A DNA stretch of 43,290 nucleotides from Scatosoma sp964459515 (GCA_964459515.1 CAYWML010000005.1:1-43290); one strand, 5' to 3'. Numbered from the stretch's first letter, positions 7,183 through 16,290 are shown. The notes: generated by a model from the letters alone, not told the origin. Numbers and translations: made by a program.

Positions 7183-7223
7183 TCAGGCGGAAGCGGAAGC
7201 AAATATTCCCCACGGACTGCGCC

Positions 7224-7267
7224 CTTTGTCCCCCCCCTTCCGCCATAGTCGGAAGGGGGGAACAAAG
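7224..7267. repeat. Long GC hairpin next to the tandem array
   Basis: CTTTGT plus a C-run and TTCCG pairs with CGGAAGGGGGGAACAAAG across the 7-nt loop CCATAGT, with only a small bulge. It has no following T-tract on the plus strand. It sits between the convergent MFS and lipoprotein genes and could be part of a repeat or a transcript 3' structure. Confidence 0.6.
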
Positions 7268-7343
7268 GTGTAATCCGTATCATAAAATTTCCTTCCGCTA
7301 CAACCGCGACGGGTGCATCACGCCCATCGACGCGTTAAACGCC

Positions 7344-7392
7344 CCAAAATTAAACGATAAACCGCCGCCCGAGTATTTACTCAGGCGGCGGT
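7344..7392 (-). terminator. Rho-independent terminator of the large lipoprotein gene
   Basis: A 9-bp perfect stem ACCGCCGCC/GGCGGCGGT (7361-7369 and 7384-7392) is extended by an inner 5-bp stem GAGTA/TACTC. On the minus strand the run TTATCGTTTAATTTT follows. It lies 41 bp past the stop codon. Confidence 0.75.
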
Positions 7393-7432
7393 GTTTTGCG
7401 CCGTATAGACGCAATTACGATCGTTTTAACGC

Positions 7433-10400
7433 TTATTCCGCAATCAATTCGCCGATGGTCAACGTCGTGTTGGCTACATTTGCGTAATTCAGCGTTGCGG
7501 CATAGGTCTTGCCGCTTTCGATTTCCGTGAGTTCCATGGAAACGGTGTTGTTGTCGTTATAGGAAGTCAGCTTATAGGTATAGCGTTTCACGCCGTTCGC
7601 GTACAAACCGCCTTCGCCGTCGAAATAATAGGTGACGGAAGCGTCGTTTGCGTCCGTTGCTTCGACGAAGCATACGCCGTCCGCTTCCACGCGGCGGAAC
7701 GCGCGCGTACCGTCTTCGTTGACATACACATCGCGATCGTTGATAAGTTCGGGATTTTCCGTCAAATCGATTTCTACGATCTTATAATACAACGTCTTTC
7801 CGCCGAGCGTTTCCTGCGACCACATCAGCACGCCTTGCTCGTAATAGCGATAGTAATACAGCGTGGACGAAGAAGAACCTTTTCGTTCGATCTTCGCGTT
7901 GCCGTTCGTATAACCGCTCGTTACGCCGTCAAAGGAAATCGTCATTTTAGAATCCTTGTTCGACGTCCACGTACCGAAGAGGGAATTGGCTTTCGTACAA
8001 ATCTGATATTCGTCGCCCGCGGCAGCAATGCTCGTGTATTCCGAAAGCACGAGAACGTTGTCGTCAATCGTAGAATCGAAAATAACGTACACGTAATACC
8101 GAACGGGCATTCCCTCGTCTATGAAGTCAAACGTCAACGTCGAAGCGTCGAGATAAGTAAGCGTCACGTCATAGCCCAAATAGTTTGCCGCGATGTCGCC
8201 ATTCAAATCAGTCGCGCCGATGATAAGGCTGGTATATTTACCGCCTACCGCCCAAGTGCCCATAAATTCGTTGACGATATACAGTTCCGTTTTTTCCGTG
8301 CCGATTTGCAACGCGTAATACGTTTCTTCGCGTACGACCGTACCTACCTGCTCGCCGTTTTCGAGAATGTTCCAACCGTCTTCGCTTTCCGCGTACGTAT
8401 ACTTCTTATCGCCGCCGCCGACGGTGAGCGTACCGCCGATCGACAACGCACCTCTGCCGTCAAACAAGTACCGCGTTCCGTCGCCGTCCACGAAAATATT
8501 GTCCGAAAGCACGTCCTTGCGCTCCAACGAAGCGGTTTTTTCGGCTGCCGTCAATACGATCGTACCCGTCGTTTCGTCGTAACGCATCTTATAGTTGTGC
8601 CCGTTATATCCGAAATTGCCTGCCAACTGCGAATCGAGCGTATACGCCACTTTCGTTTCCACGCCGTTTTCCGTCAGCACAATCTCGCCTTTCGAGCCTT
8701 CGACGCCGTTCAGGAAATCGTACAAGCCGTTGCCGTTAAAGCAGAATTCCACGTTGCGGAATTCCTCCGCATCGCTGATCCACTCTCCGACGTAATCGTC
8801 GACAACGTACATGGTCACCGTAGCGTATCCGTCGTCCTCGTCGCTGTACGGATCGTAAATTTTGGCGGAAAGCGTATTCGTATTCTCCGCATAAGCGAAA
8901 TAGCCGAGCAACGAACCCTTTTGATTGTTATAGAGCAAATAGAGCATAACGAAATTGCCCTGTTCCGACAACTCGTACACGAGGTCGTAGCTGTTGCCGT
9001 CGCGATACGTAACGCTTGCGCTTCCTGCGCCGTTTTCTCCGATACCGAACAAATTCAGCTCGATGTTGCTGCCGTGCCACGTACCGAGATAGCTCTCGCC
9101 TTTATAATAAACGCTCTTTTCGCCGCCGTTCGCAATCGTTAAGAAGCCGTCCGAATCGAAGCTTGCCGTATACGTTACGCCGCCTCGAACGAACGTGAGC
9201 ACGCCTTCGGTCAAGGTGTACGTACCATAGTCGGATCCCACCTTGCTCGGTTCGACGACGTACTGCATGTCCGAAACCTTACGCTCGTAACGATAATACG
9301 TATATGTCCAATTTCCCGCGCCGTCGAATTCGTACACTTTGTGGACGGTCGCCGATTTTGTCCAAGTACCCTTAAACGCGTCGTAGCGTTGCAAGCGGCT
9401 CTTGGAAATTTCCATGGAATCGTACATGCCCTCCGAATCGCTGAGCGTAACGGTATCTCCCGAAATAGAAATCGTATCGTACTCGAAATAGCCGTCGTCG
9501 TTCTCCACCGTAGCGGAATCGTCCGCAAAGGTATAATACGTATACGCGCCGTTTTCCGCCGTATAATATTCGCCGAGAAGCAAAGACGTCTTGATTACGA
9601 GCGGACTGTCTTTCGTGAAATAAACGGTATCGTACAGCGACAACGTTTTTTCCTCGCCCCGTTTTTCCACCGTACCGAGGAAATCGTAATACGAATAGCT
9701 GTAAATAAGATCTTCCGCAAGCGTATCCGAATAATATCTCGCCAAACGCGCGCTTTCCACCGTCACCGTTTTTCCGTCGAACAAATAATTCGCCGTCGCC
9801 GTTTCGTTTCCGTCGGAATAGGACAGAATACCGTTCGCGCCGAATTCCAAAACAGCCGTGCCGTTTGCATTGCCGTTTGCGACGTAATACGTGCCGACTA
9901 CGGGCGTCGGATCGGCAAAGCCGAAATACAGCGTCACGTCTTTTTCGGGCAAATAGGAAAGCGGTACGCGTTGCGTGCATTCCTTATCGAAATAATACCC
10001 GTAAGACAAATAGCCGTTGTCCGCCTCCGCATACATGGTCAGACTGCCGCTATACAACAACGAGCCGAAGCAACTGTATACGCCGCTCGATTCGAAATAG
10101 GATACGGCATTTTCCGTCTGCTTGCCGACTTCCACCTCTTTGCCTTCGTTGTCCACGTAACAAATCGTCATCGTCGCGGAAATCGTAGTTTCCAAAACGC
10201 CGTAGAAAATCTTCGGATACGCCTTTTGCACGATCGCGTCCTCGAAATCCCAGTTAATCTCGCTCCACGACAGCGTTTCTTGCAACTGTTCCAAATCGTT
10301 CGTGCTGTCACTGTAAACGCAATTGTTCACGATATATTTTTGCGAGGTCGCGCTCACCGCGCCGCCATCTTTTCCGCCGCCGATATAGTTGTCGGAAAAC

Positions 10401-11767
10401 GCATATGTCGACGTTGTCGCTTTCGCCGTCGTCTTGCCTGCGAAAAAGCTGTCGTTAAGGACGGAATCGTTTTCCGCATAGCCGACCAAACCGCCGGCAT
10501 AGGCATGATAGTAAGAAGCGTCCTCCGCCGTTTCGTCGTTCACGCGCGTATTCGTCGCGGAAACGCCGCCCGTCGCATAGCAGTTGCTGACGGAGCTGTA
10601 TTGTCCGAGTCCGCCTGCGATGCCCCCGCTTCGCATCGCGCCGCTTACGTCGCCCGTCGCATAGGAATTATGCACATAAGACGCGGCTTCGTAAGGATAA
10701 TTCGACGTAAGATACCCTGCGATACCGCCGGCGTAAAGCGCCATGCCGCCGGTGACATTCACGTCTACGTCCGCCGCGGTATAAGAAATCCACGCCGACA
10801 TGCCCTGCGCATAACTTTCGTAATACGTACCCTGTTGATACCCGATAAGCCCGCCTGCATAGGAAAAATAGTTGCTGTCGCAGGTAAGATTGATCGTCCC
10901 GACCGCGTCGCAAAGGAGCAATTTCGTTCCCACGCCGTAGCCTACCAAACCGCCGCAAACAAGCGTTTTGGACTCGAGCTGCGCGTCTGCGCCCACGCTC
11001 GCGTTAATCGTAAAGTTTTCCAAGCGCAAACCGTAAAAATAGCCGCTACCGGTGATAAGAGGGTTCGCCTGCACCGCGCCGAACAATCCGACGTAATTGG
11101 AACTGTCGGAATTGATGACGAAATTGGAAATCGTATAGCGGTGTTTTTCGTCCGTCGTTTCGTCCGTGTCTCCGAACGCGGAAACGCAACCGCTGAAATA
11201 GGCGGTATTCGTGGACAAATCGCCGATGACTTGCAATTCTTCACCGCCGCAATCGATATCGTTCCCGAGTACGTACGCGCCGTTGACATAGGACGACACG
11301 CCTTTATTCACCTGTTCCGCGATATACAATAAGTCCACGGGCTTCGTAATGAGGTACGCGTCGTCGAACTCGCCCGTACCTGCCATGTTGGAGACGTCTT
11401 TGCGAACGCCGTCCACGCGCACGACGATTTCACCGTCGGCGACCACCGTATACACGCCGTTGGCGTCGGGCGTAATCGCCTTATCGTTTGCGAACACGAC
11501 AGGCGTCCCCGTATAGAACGCGCTCGTCTTCACGCGAAAACTGAGCGTTTCGCCCTTGGCAATCTCCCCGTTTTCCGCGTTGCATTCCGTATAGGCATAG
11601 CCATCCCCTTCCGTCAGCGTCACCGCAACGAGTTCTTCGGGCGAAGACGAATTCTCTATCGAAGAAGAGCTTTCACTCGACGAATCGGGGTTGTCGCGAC
11701 AAGCAACCGCCGCAAGCGTAAACGCGCAGGAGCAGGAAAGCAAAAAAGCGATTAAAGACTTTTTCAT
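7433..11767 (-). CDS. Large modular surface lipoprotein (GLUG-like motifs plus repeated G-T-W modules)
   Basis: 1444 residues. N-terminal signal peptide with a lipobox ending at Cys23 (LAAVAC), then a Ser/Glu-rich linker (about 25-45), so it is a secreted, lipid-anchored protein. Residues about 135-455 hold six GLUG-like motifs (YVGLFG, CGGLVGYG, AGGLIGYQ, AGGIAGYL, SGGIAGGL, AGGLVGYA), typical of beta-helical surface adhesins. Residues about 530-620 resemble a Listeria-Bacteroides type repeat (TMTICYVDNEGKEVEVGK). From about 624 to the end there are at least seven modules beginning G-T/E-W/Y (about 624, 730, 797, 893, 992, 1168, 1263), each followed by beta-strands and FDGxG-like turns, resembling small lipocalin-like barrels. 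Own promoter and terminator, so monocistronic. Adhesion or glycan binding is an inference; no catalytic motif was seen. Confidence 0.8.
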   Translation of the reverse strand: MKKSLIAFLLSCSCAFTLAAVACRDNPDSSSESSSSIENSSSPEELVAVTLTEGDGYAYTECNAENGEIAKGETLSFRVKTSAFYTGTPVVFANDKAITPDANGVYTVVADGEIVVRVDGVRKDVSNMAGTGEFDDAYLITKPVDLLYIAEQVNKGVSSYVNGAYVLGNDIDCGGEELQVIGDLSTNTAYFSGCVSAFGDTDETTDEKHRYTISNFVINSDSSNYVGLFGAVQANPLITGSGYFYGLRLENFTINASVGADAQLESKTLVCGGLVGYGVGTKLLLCDAVGTINLTCDSNYFSYAGGLIGYQQGTYYESYAQGMSAWISYTAADVDVNVTGGMALYAGGIAGYLTSNYPYEAASYVHNSYATGDVSGAMRSGGIAGGLGQYSSVSNCYATGGVSATNTRVNDETAEDASYYHAYAGGLVGYAENDSVLNDSFFAGKTTAKATTSTYAFSDNYIGGGKDGGAVSATSQKYIVNNCVYSDSTNDLEQLQETLSWSEINWDFEDAIVQKAYPKIFYGVLETTISATMTICYVDNEGKEVEVGKQTENAVSYFESSGVYSCFGSLLYSGSLTMYAEADNGYLSYGYYFDKECTQRVPLSYLPEKDVTLYFGFADPTPVVGTYYVANGNANGTAVLEFGANGILSYSDGNETATANYLFDGKTVTVESARLARYYSDTLAEDLIYSYSYYDFLGTVEKRGEEKTLSLYDTVYFTKDSPLVIKTSLLLGEYYTAENGAYTYYTFADDSATVENDDGYFEYDTISISGDTVTLSDSEGMYDSMEISKSRLQRYDAFKGTWTKSATVHKVYEFDGAGNWTYTYYRYERKVSDMQYVVEPSKVGSDYGTYTLTEGVLTFVRGGVTYTASFDSDGFLTIANGGEKSVYYKGESYLGTWHGSNIELNLFGIGENGAGSASVTYRDGNSYDLVYELSEQGNFVMLYLLYNNQKGSLLGYFAYAENTNTLSAKIYDPYSDEDDGYATVTMYVVDDYVGEWISDAEEFRNVEFCFNGNGLYDFLNGVEGSKGEIVLTENGVETKVAYTLDSQLAGNFGYNGHNYKMRYDETTGTIVLTAAEKTASLERKDVLSDNIFVDGDGTRYLFDGRGALSIGGTLTVGGGDKKYTYAESEDGWNILENGEQVGTVVREETYYALQIGTEKTELYIVNEFMGTWAVGGKYTSLIIGATDLNGDIAANYLGYDVTLTYLDASTLTFDFIDEGMPVRYYVYVIFDSTIDDNVLVLSEYTSIAAAGDEYQICTKANSLFGTWTSNKDSKMTISFDGVTSGYTNGNAKIERKGSSSSTLYYYRYYEQGVLMWSQETLGGKTLYYKIVEIDLTENPELINDRDVYVNEDGTRAFRRVEADGVCFVEATDANDASVTYYFDGEGGLYANGVKRYTYKLTSYNDNNTVSMELTEIESGKTYAATLNYANVANTTLTIGELIAE

Positions 11768-11860
11768 ATCAATAACTCCGTAAAAAAATAAATTTGCCGT
11801 TCGTCGTCCGCGGCGAAAAACCGCCGACAGACTATTCTACCGCATAATACAATCACGAGT

Positions 11861-11889
11861 ATTTTATCACAACGGAAGAAAAAAATCAA
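11861..11889 (-). promoter_or_regulatory. Promoter of the large lipoprotein gene
   Basis: Minus strand: TTGATT (11884-11889), 17-bp spacer, TAAAAT (11861-11866). The leader is about 85-90 nt, and GGAG lies shortly before the ATG at 11767. The rest of 11890-12088 is AT/GC-mixed intergenic sequence with no recognised feature. Confidence 0.6.
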
Positions 11890-12088
11890 CCGTTTTTACG
11901 GCTCGCGCACGGCTTTTTTTCTCCGCGCGCCGCGCCTCAAGCGCGTTTTCGCCGTTTTTTTCGTCGCCGAGGGCGATAAAACGCGTTTGCGCATATACAC
12001 TATATATGCGTTTCGACGACGCGTCCTTTCATATCGAAAAAAACGATTATCCGTATCTAAAAAACGAAACTTGCGCGAGGGGAAACGC

Positions 12089-12118
12089 TTGACAAACGCG
12101 AACGGATTGCTTTATAAT
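12089..12118 (+). promoter_or_regulatory. Consensus promoter of the membrane redox operon
   Basis: TTGACA (12089-12094), 18-bp spacer, TATAAT (12113-12118). Both hexamers match consensus exactly; the start codon lies about 60 bp downstream. Confidence 0.8.
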
Positions 12119-12180
12119 GTTGTGGTAATACCGCACATATGCGAACGCAACGCGCTTGCGTACGCAAACGGGAGGAACTC

Positions 12181-13053
12181 GTGACGAACGAAAAATGCCG
12201 AAAAATTTGGCGAATTTACGAAATATTTGTCGCGCTTTGGACGGGGCTGGTCGGCGCGCTGTTTATCGCGCAAGTCCTATCAATCTACGGCTCTGCCGAA
12301 AGCGAACCCTATACGACGGAAATCATACGAAAGAAATTTTCGGAAATTTCGGTTTTCGTATGGATTTGGCTAGTCGCCGTCTTGCTCGGCGGCGTAGGTA
12401 GCCTGCTTTTCCCCGAAGAAACGCCGCGCCTTAAAGCGTATATAAGTCCGCAAAAAACGCTGTTGCGCTTAAAGGGCTTGCTCCCCGAATACGGCGAACA
12501 TTGGACGGCGTTATATCGTCGGCAACGCATTCGTTGCGTCGTCTACGCCGTCGTCGGCGTGTTTTGCGCGATCGCGCTAGCGTTGTGCGGCACGTGGCTG
12601 TTGCAAAAGAACTACGTCCCCGTACGCGACTCGGCGTTCTTTCAAGAGGGAGACGGCGTTTCGGACAGACTGTTGCGTATGTTGCCGTGGGCGTTGCTTG
12701 CCTTCGCGGCGGCGGCGGCAACGGCGGTATACCGCTCGATAAGCCTGCAAAAAGACTGCGCGTACGTAAAAGCGCAAATCGCCGCAAACAAACGACAACC
12801 GCATACGGCGGCGTGCTCCGCCGCGACCGAAGAAAAAGGCGCGCAACGCGCAAAACGCTTCTACGCTTCGGAAAAAGCCTATGCGGAGAAAAAGAAAACG
12901 CGCCGCGCGAACAAACGCCTCGTAGCGATAGCACGTATCGTCCTCGGCGTATGCGCGATAGCGTTAATCGTCGTCGGCATAGCCAACGGCGGCATGACGG
13001 ACGTATTCGACAAAGCGGTTAAAATCTGCACGCAGTGCATCGGCTTGGGCTAA
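12181..13053 (+). CDS. Membrane protein with C-terminal CXXC segment like the CD1871A family
   Basis: 290 residues from a GTG at 12181, chosen because GGGAGG lies 6 nt upstream; an in-frame ATG at 12139 lacks a ribosome site. Predicted membrane segments lie at about 10-32, 58-80, 118-142, 168-190 and 250-272. A charged soluble loop (about 195-250, rich in Lys/Arg/Glu) precedes the last segment. The last 40 residues (ARIVLGVCAIALIVVGIANG, then a short linker to VKICTQCIGLG) closely resemble the short free-standing CD1871A-family CXXC proteins, which I recall as often encoded beside a 4Fe-4S protein and a TlpA-type thioredoxin. Exactly those two genes follow. The N-terminal 240 residues are not recognised, so this may be a fusion. 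A redox role at the membrane is inferred from the CXXC and the neighbours. Confidence 0.65.
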   Translation: MTNEKCRKIWRIYEIFVALWTGLVGALFIAQVLSIYGSAESEPYTTEIIRKKFSEISVFVWIWLVAVLLGGVGSLLFPEETPRLKAYISPQKTLLRLKGLLPEYGEHWTALYRRQRIRCVVYAVVGVFCAIALALCGTWLLQKNYVPVRDSAFFQEGDGVSDRLLRMLPWALLAFAAAAATAVYRSISLQKDCAYVKAQIAANKRQPHTAACSAATEEKGAQRAKRFYASEKAYAEKKKTRRANKRLVAIARIVLGVCAIALIVVGIANGGMTDVFDKAVKICTQCIGLG

Positions 13054-13093
13054 GACGGCGTTGCCTTACGAAAAACCGAAAAACGGAGTGAAT

Positions 13094-14083
13094 ATGAAGA
13101 AATTTTTTCAAAAAATAAAGGTGTGGTTCGTCGCGCATAAACCGACGAAACGCCGCCTCGTTCAAGTATACGCCGCCCTGCTGTACAACGCGAATATCAA
13201 GGGCTTTTTCAACGGACATATTTACAGAGGCGCGACGAAAAATTTATGCGTGCCCGGACTAAATTGCTATTCCTGCCCGGGAGCAGTCGGTTCTTGTCCC
13301 TTAGGTTCGTTGCAAAATGCCTTGCTGACGTCGAAAACGCGCACGCCTGCCTACGTATTCGGCATTATTATACTCTTCGGATTGCTGCTCGGCAGGACGA
13401 TTTGCGGTTTCCTCTGCCCCGTCGGTTTGGGACAGGAATTGCTGTATAAGATCAAAACGCCGAAGCTTAAAAAGAGCAAAGCCACGCGCGTGCTGTCCTA
13501 TTTCAAATACATAGTGCTCGTCGTTTTGGTCGTACTCGTCCCGCTGATTTTCGCCGTACCCGGCTTCTGCGAATATATCTGCCCGGCAGGTACGTTCGAG
13601 GGGAGCGTCGGCTTGCTCGGCAACGCCGTAAACGAGGGCTTGCTGCGCATTCTCGGGCCGCTGTTCACTTGGAAATTCATGCTCCTCGTGCTGATTGTCG
13701 TCGGCAGTATTTTCGTGTTCCGTATATTCTGCCGCTTTTTGTGTCCGCTCGGCGCGCTGTACGGTTTCTTCTGCCGTATCGCCCTGCTCGGCGTAAAACT
13801 CAATCAAAACAAGTGCACCGACTGCGGCTTGTGCGTATCCGTCTGCAAAATGGACATCAAACGCGTAGGCGATCACGAATGCGTGCATTGCGGCGCGTGC
13901 ATCTCCGTATGCCCTGCCAAAGCGATTTCCTGGAAAGGCGAAAAGCTGTTCGTTCGCGCGAACGACGCGGACATGCCTGCCTCTTCCGAGATGAAACCGC
14001 TGACCGCCATGTTGCGGAAAACGGATACGGAAACCCCGTCGAACGGGACGGAGCAAGAAACGGAAACGGGAGGCGAAGCATGA
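13094..14083 (+). CDS. NapH/MauN-like membrane polyferredoxin (4Fe-4S binding protein)
   Basis: 329 residues from the ATG at 13094 (CGGAGTG upstream). It has four or so membrane segments and many cysteines. The N-terminal cluster is C52, C58, C61, C68 (NCYSCPGAVGSCPLGSLQ). Three CxxxC(P) motifs sit near membrane helices (C104/C108 CGFLCPVG, C159/C163 CEYICPAG, C213/C217 CRFLCPLG). Two classical ferredoxin motifs follow: C241-C244-C247-C251 and C263-C266-C269-C273. This is the layout of NapH-type proteins that pass electrons across or along the membrane. It lies 40 bp after the CXXC membrane protein and overlaps the TlpA-like gene by 4 nt (ATGA), so all three are translationally linked. It likely feeds electrons to the extracytoplasmic thioredoxin or an unknown acceptor. 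The C-terminal 35 residues are polar and not conserved in type. Confidence 0.85.
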   Translation: MKKFFQKIKVWFVAHKPTKRRLVQVYAALLYNANIKGFFNGHIYRGATKNLCVPGLNCYSCPGAVGSCPLGSLQNALLTSKTRTPAYVFGIIILFGLLLGRTICGFLCPVGLGQELLYKIKTPKLKKSKATRVLSYFKYIVLVVLVVLVPLIFAVPGFCEYICPAGTFEGSVGLLGNAVNEGLLRILGPLFTWKFMLLVLIVVGSIFVFRIFCRFLCPLGALYGFFCRIALLGVKLNQNKCTDCGLCVSVCKMDIKRVGDHECVHCGACISVCPAKAISWKGEKLFVRANDADMPASSEMKPLTAMLRKTDTETPSNGTEQETETGGEA

Positions 14084-14673
14084 TACCCGCAAAAACGGCA
14101 AAAATTTTGGCGTGCGCGTTGGCAGGCGTAACCCTCGGCGGCGCGTTGGTGTATTATAATTTCTTCGATAAAGACGATAGCGTCGGCACGAACATCGGCG
14201 ACTTATGCCCCGATTTCTCGGTGAGCACCTATCTTGCGACGGAAAGCGGCTTTTCGACGGGCGGCAAGACCTTTACGCTGTCGAAAGAAAAAGGAAAAGT
14301 CGTCGTCGTCAATTTTTGGTCTACGACCTGCGCGCCCTGCAAAGCGGAACTGCCCGAATTTAACGAATTTCAGGAAAAATACGCCGACAGCGTAACGATT
14401 ATCGCTTTGGACGGCGAAATTTCCTACACCGAAGAAGGGCTTATGCGCTGGTTAAACACCAATAGCGAACCCGTGGACAAAGGGTGGAAAAATTTCTCCC
14501 TGCTGTTCGGCAAATACGACGAAAACGAGAACGACATATACGCCGCCCTCGGTTTTACGTCCTACGCCCTTCCGGGGACGATGATTATCGACTCCGAAGG
14601 CAAAATCGTCTACCGAACCGACGGCAAAATGAGCTATGAAGCCTTGGAGGCACAGGTTTTGCCCCTTCTGTAA
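14080..14673 (+). CDS. TlpA/ResA-like membrane-anchored thioredoxin-fold protein
   Basis: 197 residues. A single N-terminal hydrophobic segment (about 7-26) acts as an anchor or signal, placing the thioredoxin domain outside the membrane. Active site C84-A-P-C87 in NFWSTTCAPCKAELPEF, and a cis-proline region ALPGTMIID, are typical of the TlpA/ResA group (disulfide reductases or oxidases). A GGKTFTLSKEKGKVVVVNFW block precedes the active site, as usual in the family. The ATG at 14080 overlaps the preceding stop codon (ATGA) and has GGAGG upstream. It is the last gene of the redox operon and is followed by a hairpin terminator. The target protein is unknown. Confidence 0.85.
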   Translation: MIPAKTAKILACALAGVTLGGALVYYNFFDKDDSVGTNIGDLCPDFSVSTYLATESGFSTGGKTFTLSKEKGKVVVVNFWSTTCAPCKAELPEFNEFQEKYADSVTIIALDGEISYTEEGLMRWLNTNSEPVDKGWKNFSLLFGKYDENENDIYAALGFTSYALPGTMIIDSEGKIVYRTDGKMSYEALEAQVLPLL

Positions 14674-14709
14674 TCGTAATCGGCGTAAACGCCGCAATGC
14701 AAACACGCG

Positions 14710-14737
14710 ACGAGCGGCTGAACGCCGCTCGTTTTCC
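14710..14737 (+). terminator. Terminator of the redox operon
   Basis: Stem ACGAGCGGC (14710-14718) / GCCGCTCGT (14724-14732), loop TGAAC, followed by TTTCCGTTGT. It lies 37 bp past the TlpA-like stop. Confidence 0.65.
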
Positions 14738-14798
14738 GTTGTGCTCAAAAAGCGACGAATGCAAAAAACGCCGCCCCGTGTATGCGTCGAAACGAGCA

Positions 14799-14826
14799 AA
14801 CGGGCGGCGCGAACGCGCCGCCCGTT
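14799..14826 (-). terminator. Terminator of purA
   Basis: Near-perfect hairpin AACGGGCGGCGCG / CGCGCCGCCCGTT. On the minus strand TTGCTCGTTTCG follows, a weak T-tract. It lies 84 bp past the purA stop. Confidence 0.5.
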
Positions 14827-14909
14827 CAAACGCCTCTCGGCGTTCGCGTTATTTTCGATAACCTCTCCCCTGCCTGCCCCGTTTCGTCGAAACAGACGAT
14901 CGAAAGGCT

Positions 14910-16184
14910 TTAATCCATCACGATGTATGCATCGCGTTCCGCCCCGACGGATACGTACTTTATCTTACAACCGCACGCGTTCTCCAAATAATGTACGTAA
15001 TCGATCGCCGCCTGCGGCAAATCCTCTTTTTTACGGCATTTGGAAATATCGCAATGCCAACCTTTTACGGTTTCGTAAACGGGCTTGCAATCGTCCAAAA
15101 CGTCCATAAAAGGAAACTCGCGCAAGCGTTTTCCGTTCAACTCGTACGCGGTGCACACCTCGATTTCTTCGTATGCGGACAGTACGTCCAGCTTCGTCAA
15201 GGCAATCTCCGTCGCGCCTTGGCAACGAATACCGTAACGGGAAGCCACGACGTCGAACGCGCCGACTCTTCTCGGTCTGCCCGTCGCCGCGCCGTACTCA
15301 CCGCCGAGATCGCGCAAGCGTTTCGCTTTGTCCCCGAAATACTCCGCCGTGAACGGACCTTCGCCGACGCATGTGGAGTACGCCTTCATGATACCGACGG
15401 AATTATCCAAGCGAAGCTGCGGCACGCCCGCGCCGATCGGCGCATACGCCGCGATCGTGGACGAAGAAGACGTGTAGGGATGAATGCCGAAATCGATATC
15501 GCGCATTGCGCCGAGTTGCGCCTCGAACATGATGTTCTTGCCTTGCGCGTGCGCTTCCGTAAGGTACAGCCCGACGTCGCATACGAACGGCGCGAGCTGC
15601 GCTCCGTATTCCTTGAAATAGGCAATCATATCCTCCGCTTTAATCGGATCGGCGTGATAGCCGCCGACAATCGTCAGGTTTTTCCACTCCACGATGTCCG
15701 CCACGCGCGCATACAGCCGTTCGGGGTTTAACAACTCGCCCATGCGGAAAGCTTTTTTGAAATATTTATCGGCGTATACGGGCGCGATACCGCGGCGCGT
15801 AGAGCCGAATTTCTTGCCGGCAAGCCTATCTTCCTCCAAACAATCCTGCAATACGTTATAGGGCATCGTGATCACCGCGCGGTCGGAAATTTTCAGATTT
15901 TCGGGCGTTATGCGAATACCTGCTTCGCGAAGCTTGGCTATCTCGCCGCAGAGGTGCTTGATGTCGATGACCATACCGTTGCCCATGACGTTGACGACGT
16001 CTTCGCGCAAAATTCCCGACGGCAATAAATTGAGGATAAATTTACCGCGCTCGTTGATGACGGTGTGCCCTGCGTTGTTTCCGCCTTGATAGCGACAAAC
16101 CACGTCGAATTTTTCCGACAGCAAGTCCACCATTCTGCCCTTGCCTTCGTCTCCCCAATTGATACCGCAAATCGATGTTAGCAT
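14910..16184 (-). CDS. purA: Adenylosuccinate synthetase
   Basis: 424 residues from the ATG at 16184. AAGGAG precedes it by about 11 nt; an in-frame TTG at 16214 would add ten unusual residues and is less likely. The enzyme joins IMP and aspartate using GTP, the first committed step to AMP. Visible: the P-loop-like GDEGKG (residues 11-16) with the catalytic Asp, GNNAGHTV with the catalytic His, the GSTRRGIAPVYADK signature, and GRPRRVGAFD near residue 300. The family usually has about 425-430 residues, so it is intact. The 100-nt leader contains a hairpin with a T-rich tail, described separately, suggesting attenuation. Confidence 0.96.
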   Translation of the reverse strand: MLTSICGINWGDEGKGRMVDLLSEKFDVVCRYQGGNNAGHTVINERGKFILNLLPSGILREDVVNVMGNGMVIDIKHLCGEIAKLREAGIRITPENLKISDRAVITMPYNVLQDCLEEDRLAGKKFGSTRRGIAPVYADKYFKKAFRMGELLNPERLYARVADIVEWKNLTIVGGYHADPIKAEDMIAYFKEYGAQLAPFVCDVGLYLTEAHAQGKNIMFEAQLGAMRDIDFGIHPYTSSSSTIAAYAPIGAGVPQLRLDNSVGIMKAYSTCVGEGPFTAEYFGDKAKRLRDLGGEYGAATGRPRRVGAFDVVASRYGIRCQGATEIALTKLDVLSAYEEIEVCTAYELNGKRLREFPFMDVLDDCKPVYETVKGWHCDISKCRKKEDLPQAAIDYVHYLENACGCKIKYVSVGAERDAYIVMD

Positions 16185-16215
16185 TTTATTCCGTTCTCCT
16201 TTTTCGTTTTCCAAT

Positions 16216-16262
16216 CGTTAAAAAGCAAACGGACCTTTCCGCAACGCTCTGCGAAAAAGTCC
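16216..16262 (-). promoter_or_regulatory. Candidate transcription attenuator in the purA leader
   Basis: Between promoter and start codon, the RNA can form a 13-bp stem GGACUUUUUCGCA / UGCGGAAAGGUCC (two G-U pairs, loop GAGCGU; 16231-16262), followed by GTTTGCTTTTT (16220-16230). This is the shape of an intrinsic terminator in a place where one would block purA. The first leader bases GCAACG (16285-16280) are complementary to CGUUGC in the loop and right arm (16246-16241), a possible competing fold. No known riboswitch class was recognised. Confidence 0.5.
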
Positions 16263-16290
16263 GACGATTTTACTTCGTACGTTGCAATTA

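Noticed and set aside
7835..11332. Long plus-strand open frames (435 and 663 codons) opposite the large lipoprotein gene
   Set aside because: Both are antisense to a gene with a signal peptide, lipobox, promoter and terminator. Their Arg/Ile/Val-rich composition is what the codon bias of the real gene produces.
13669..14080. N-terminal extension of the TlpA-like gene overlapping the polyferredoxin
   Set aside because: The true start at 14080 has a GGAGG site and is followed by a membrane anchor; the extension reads the polyferredoxin gene in a wrong frame and is Arg-rich.
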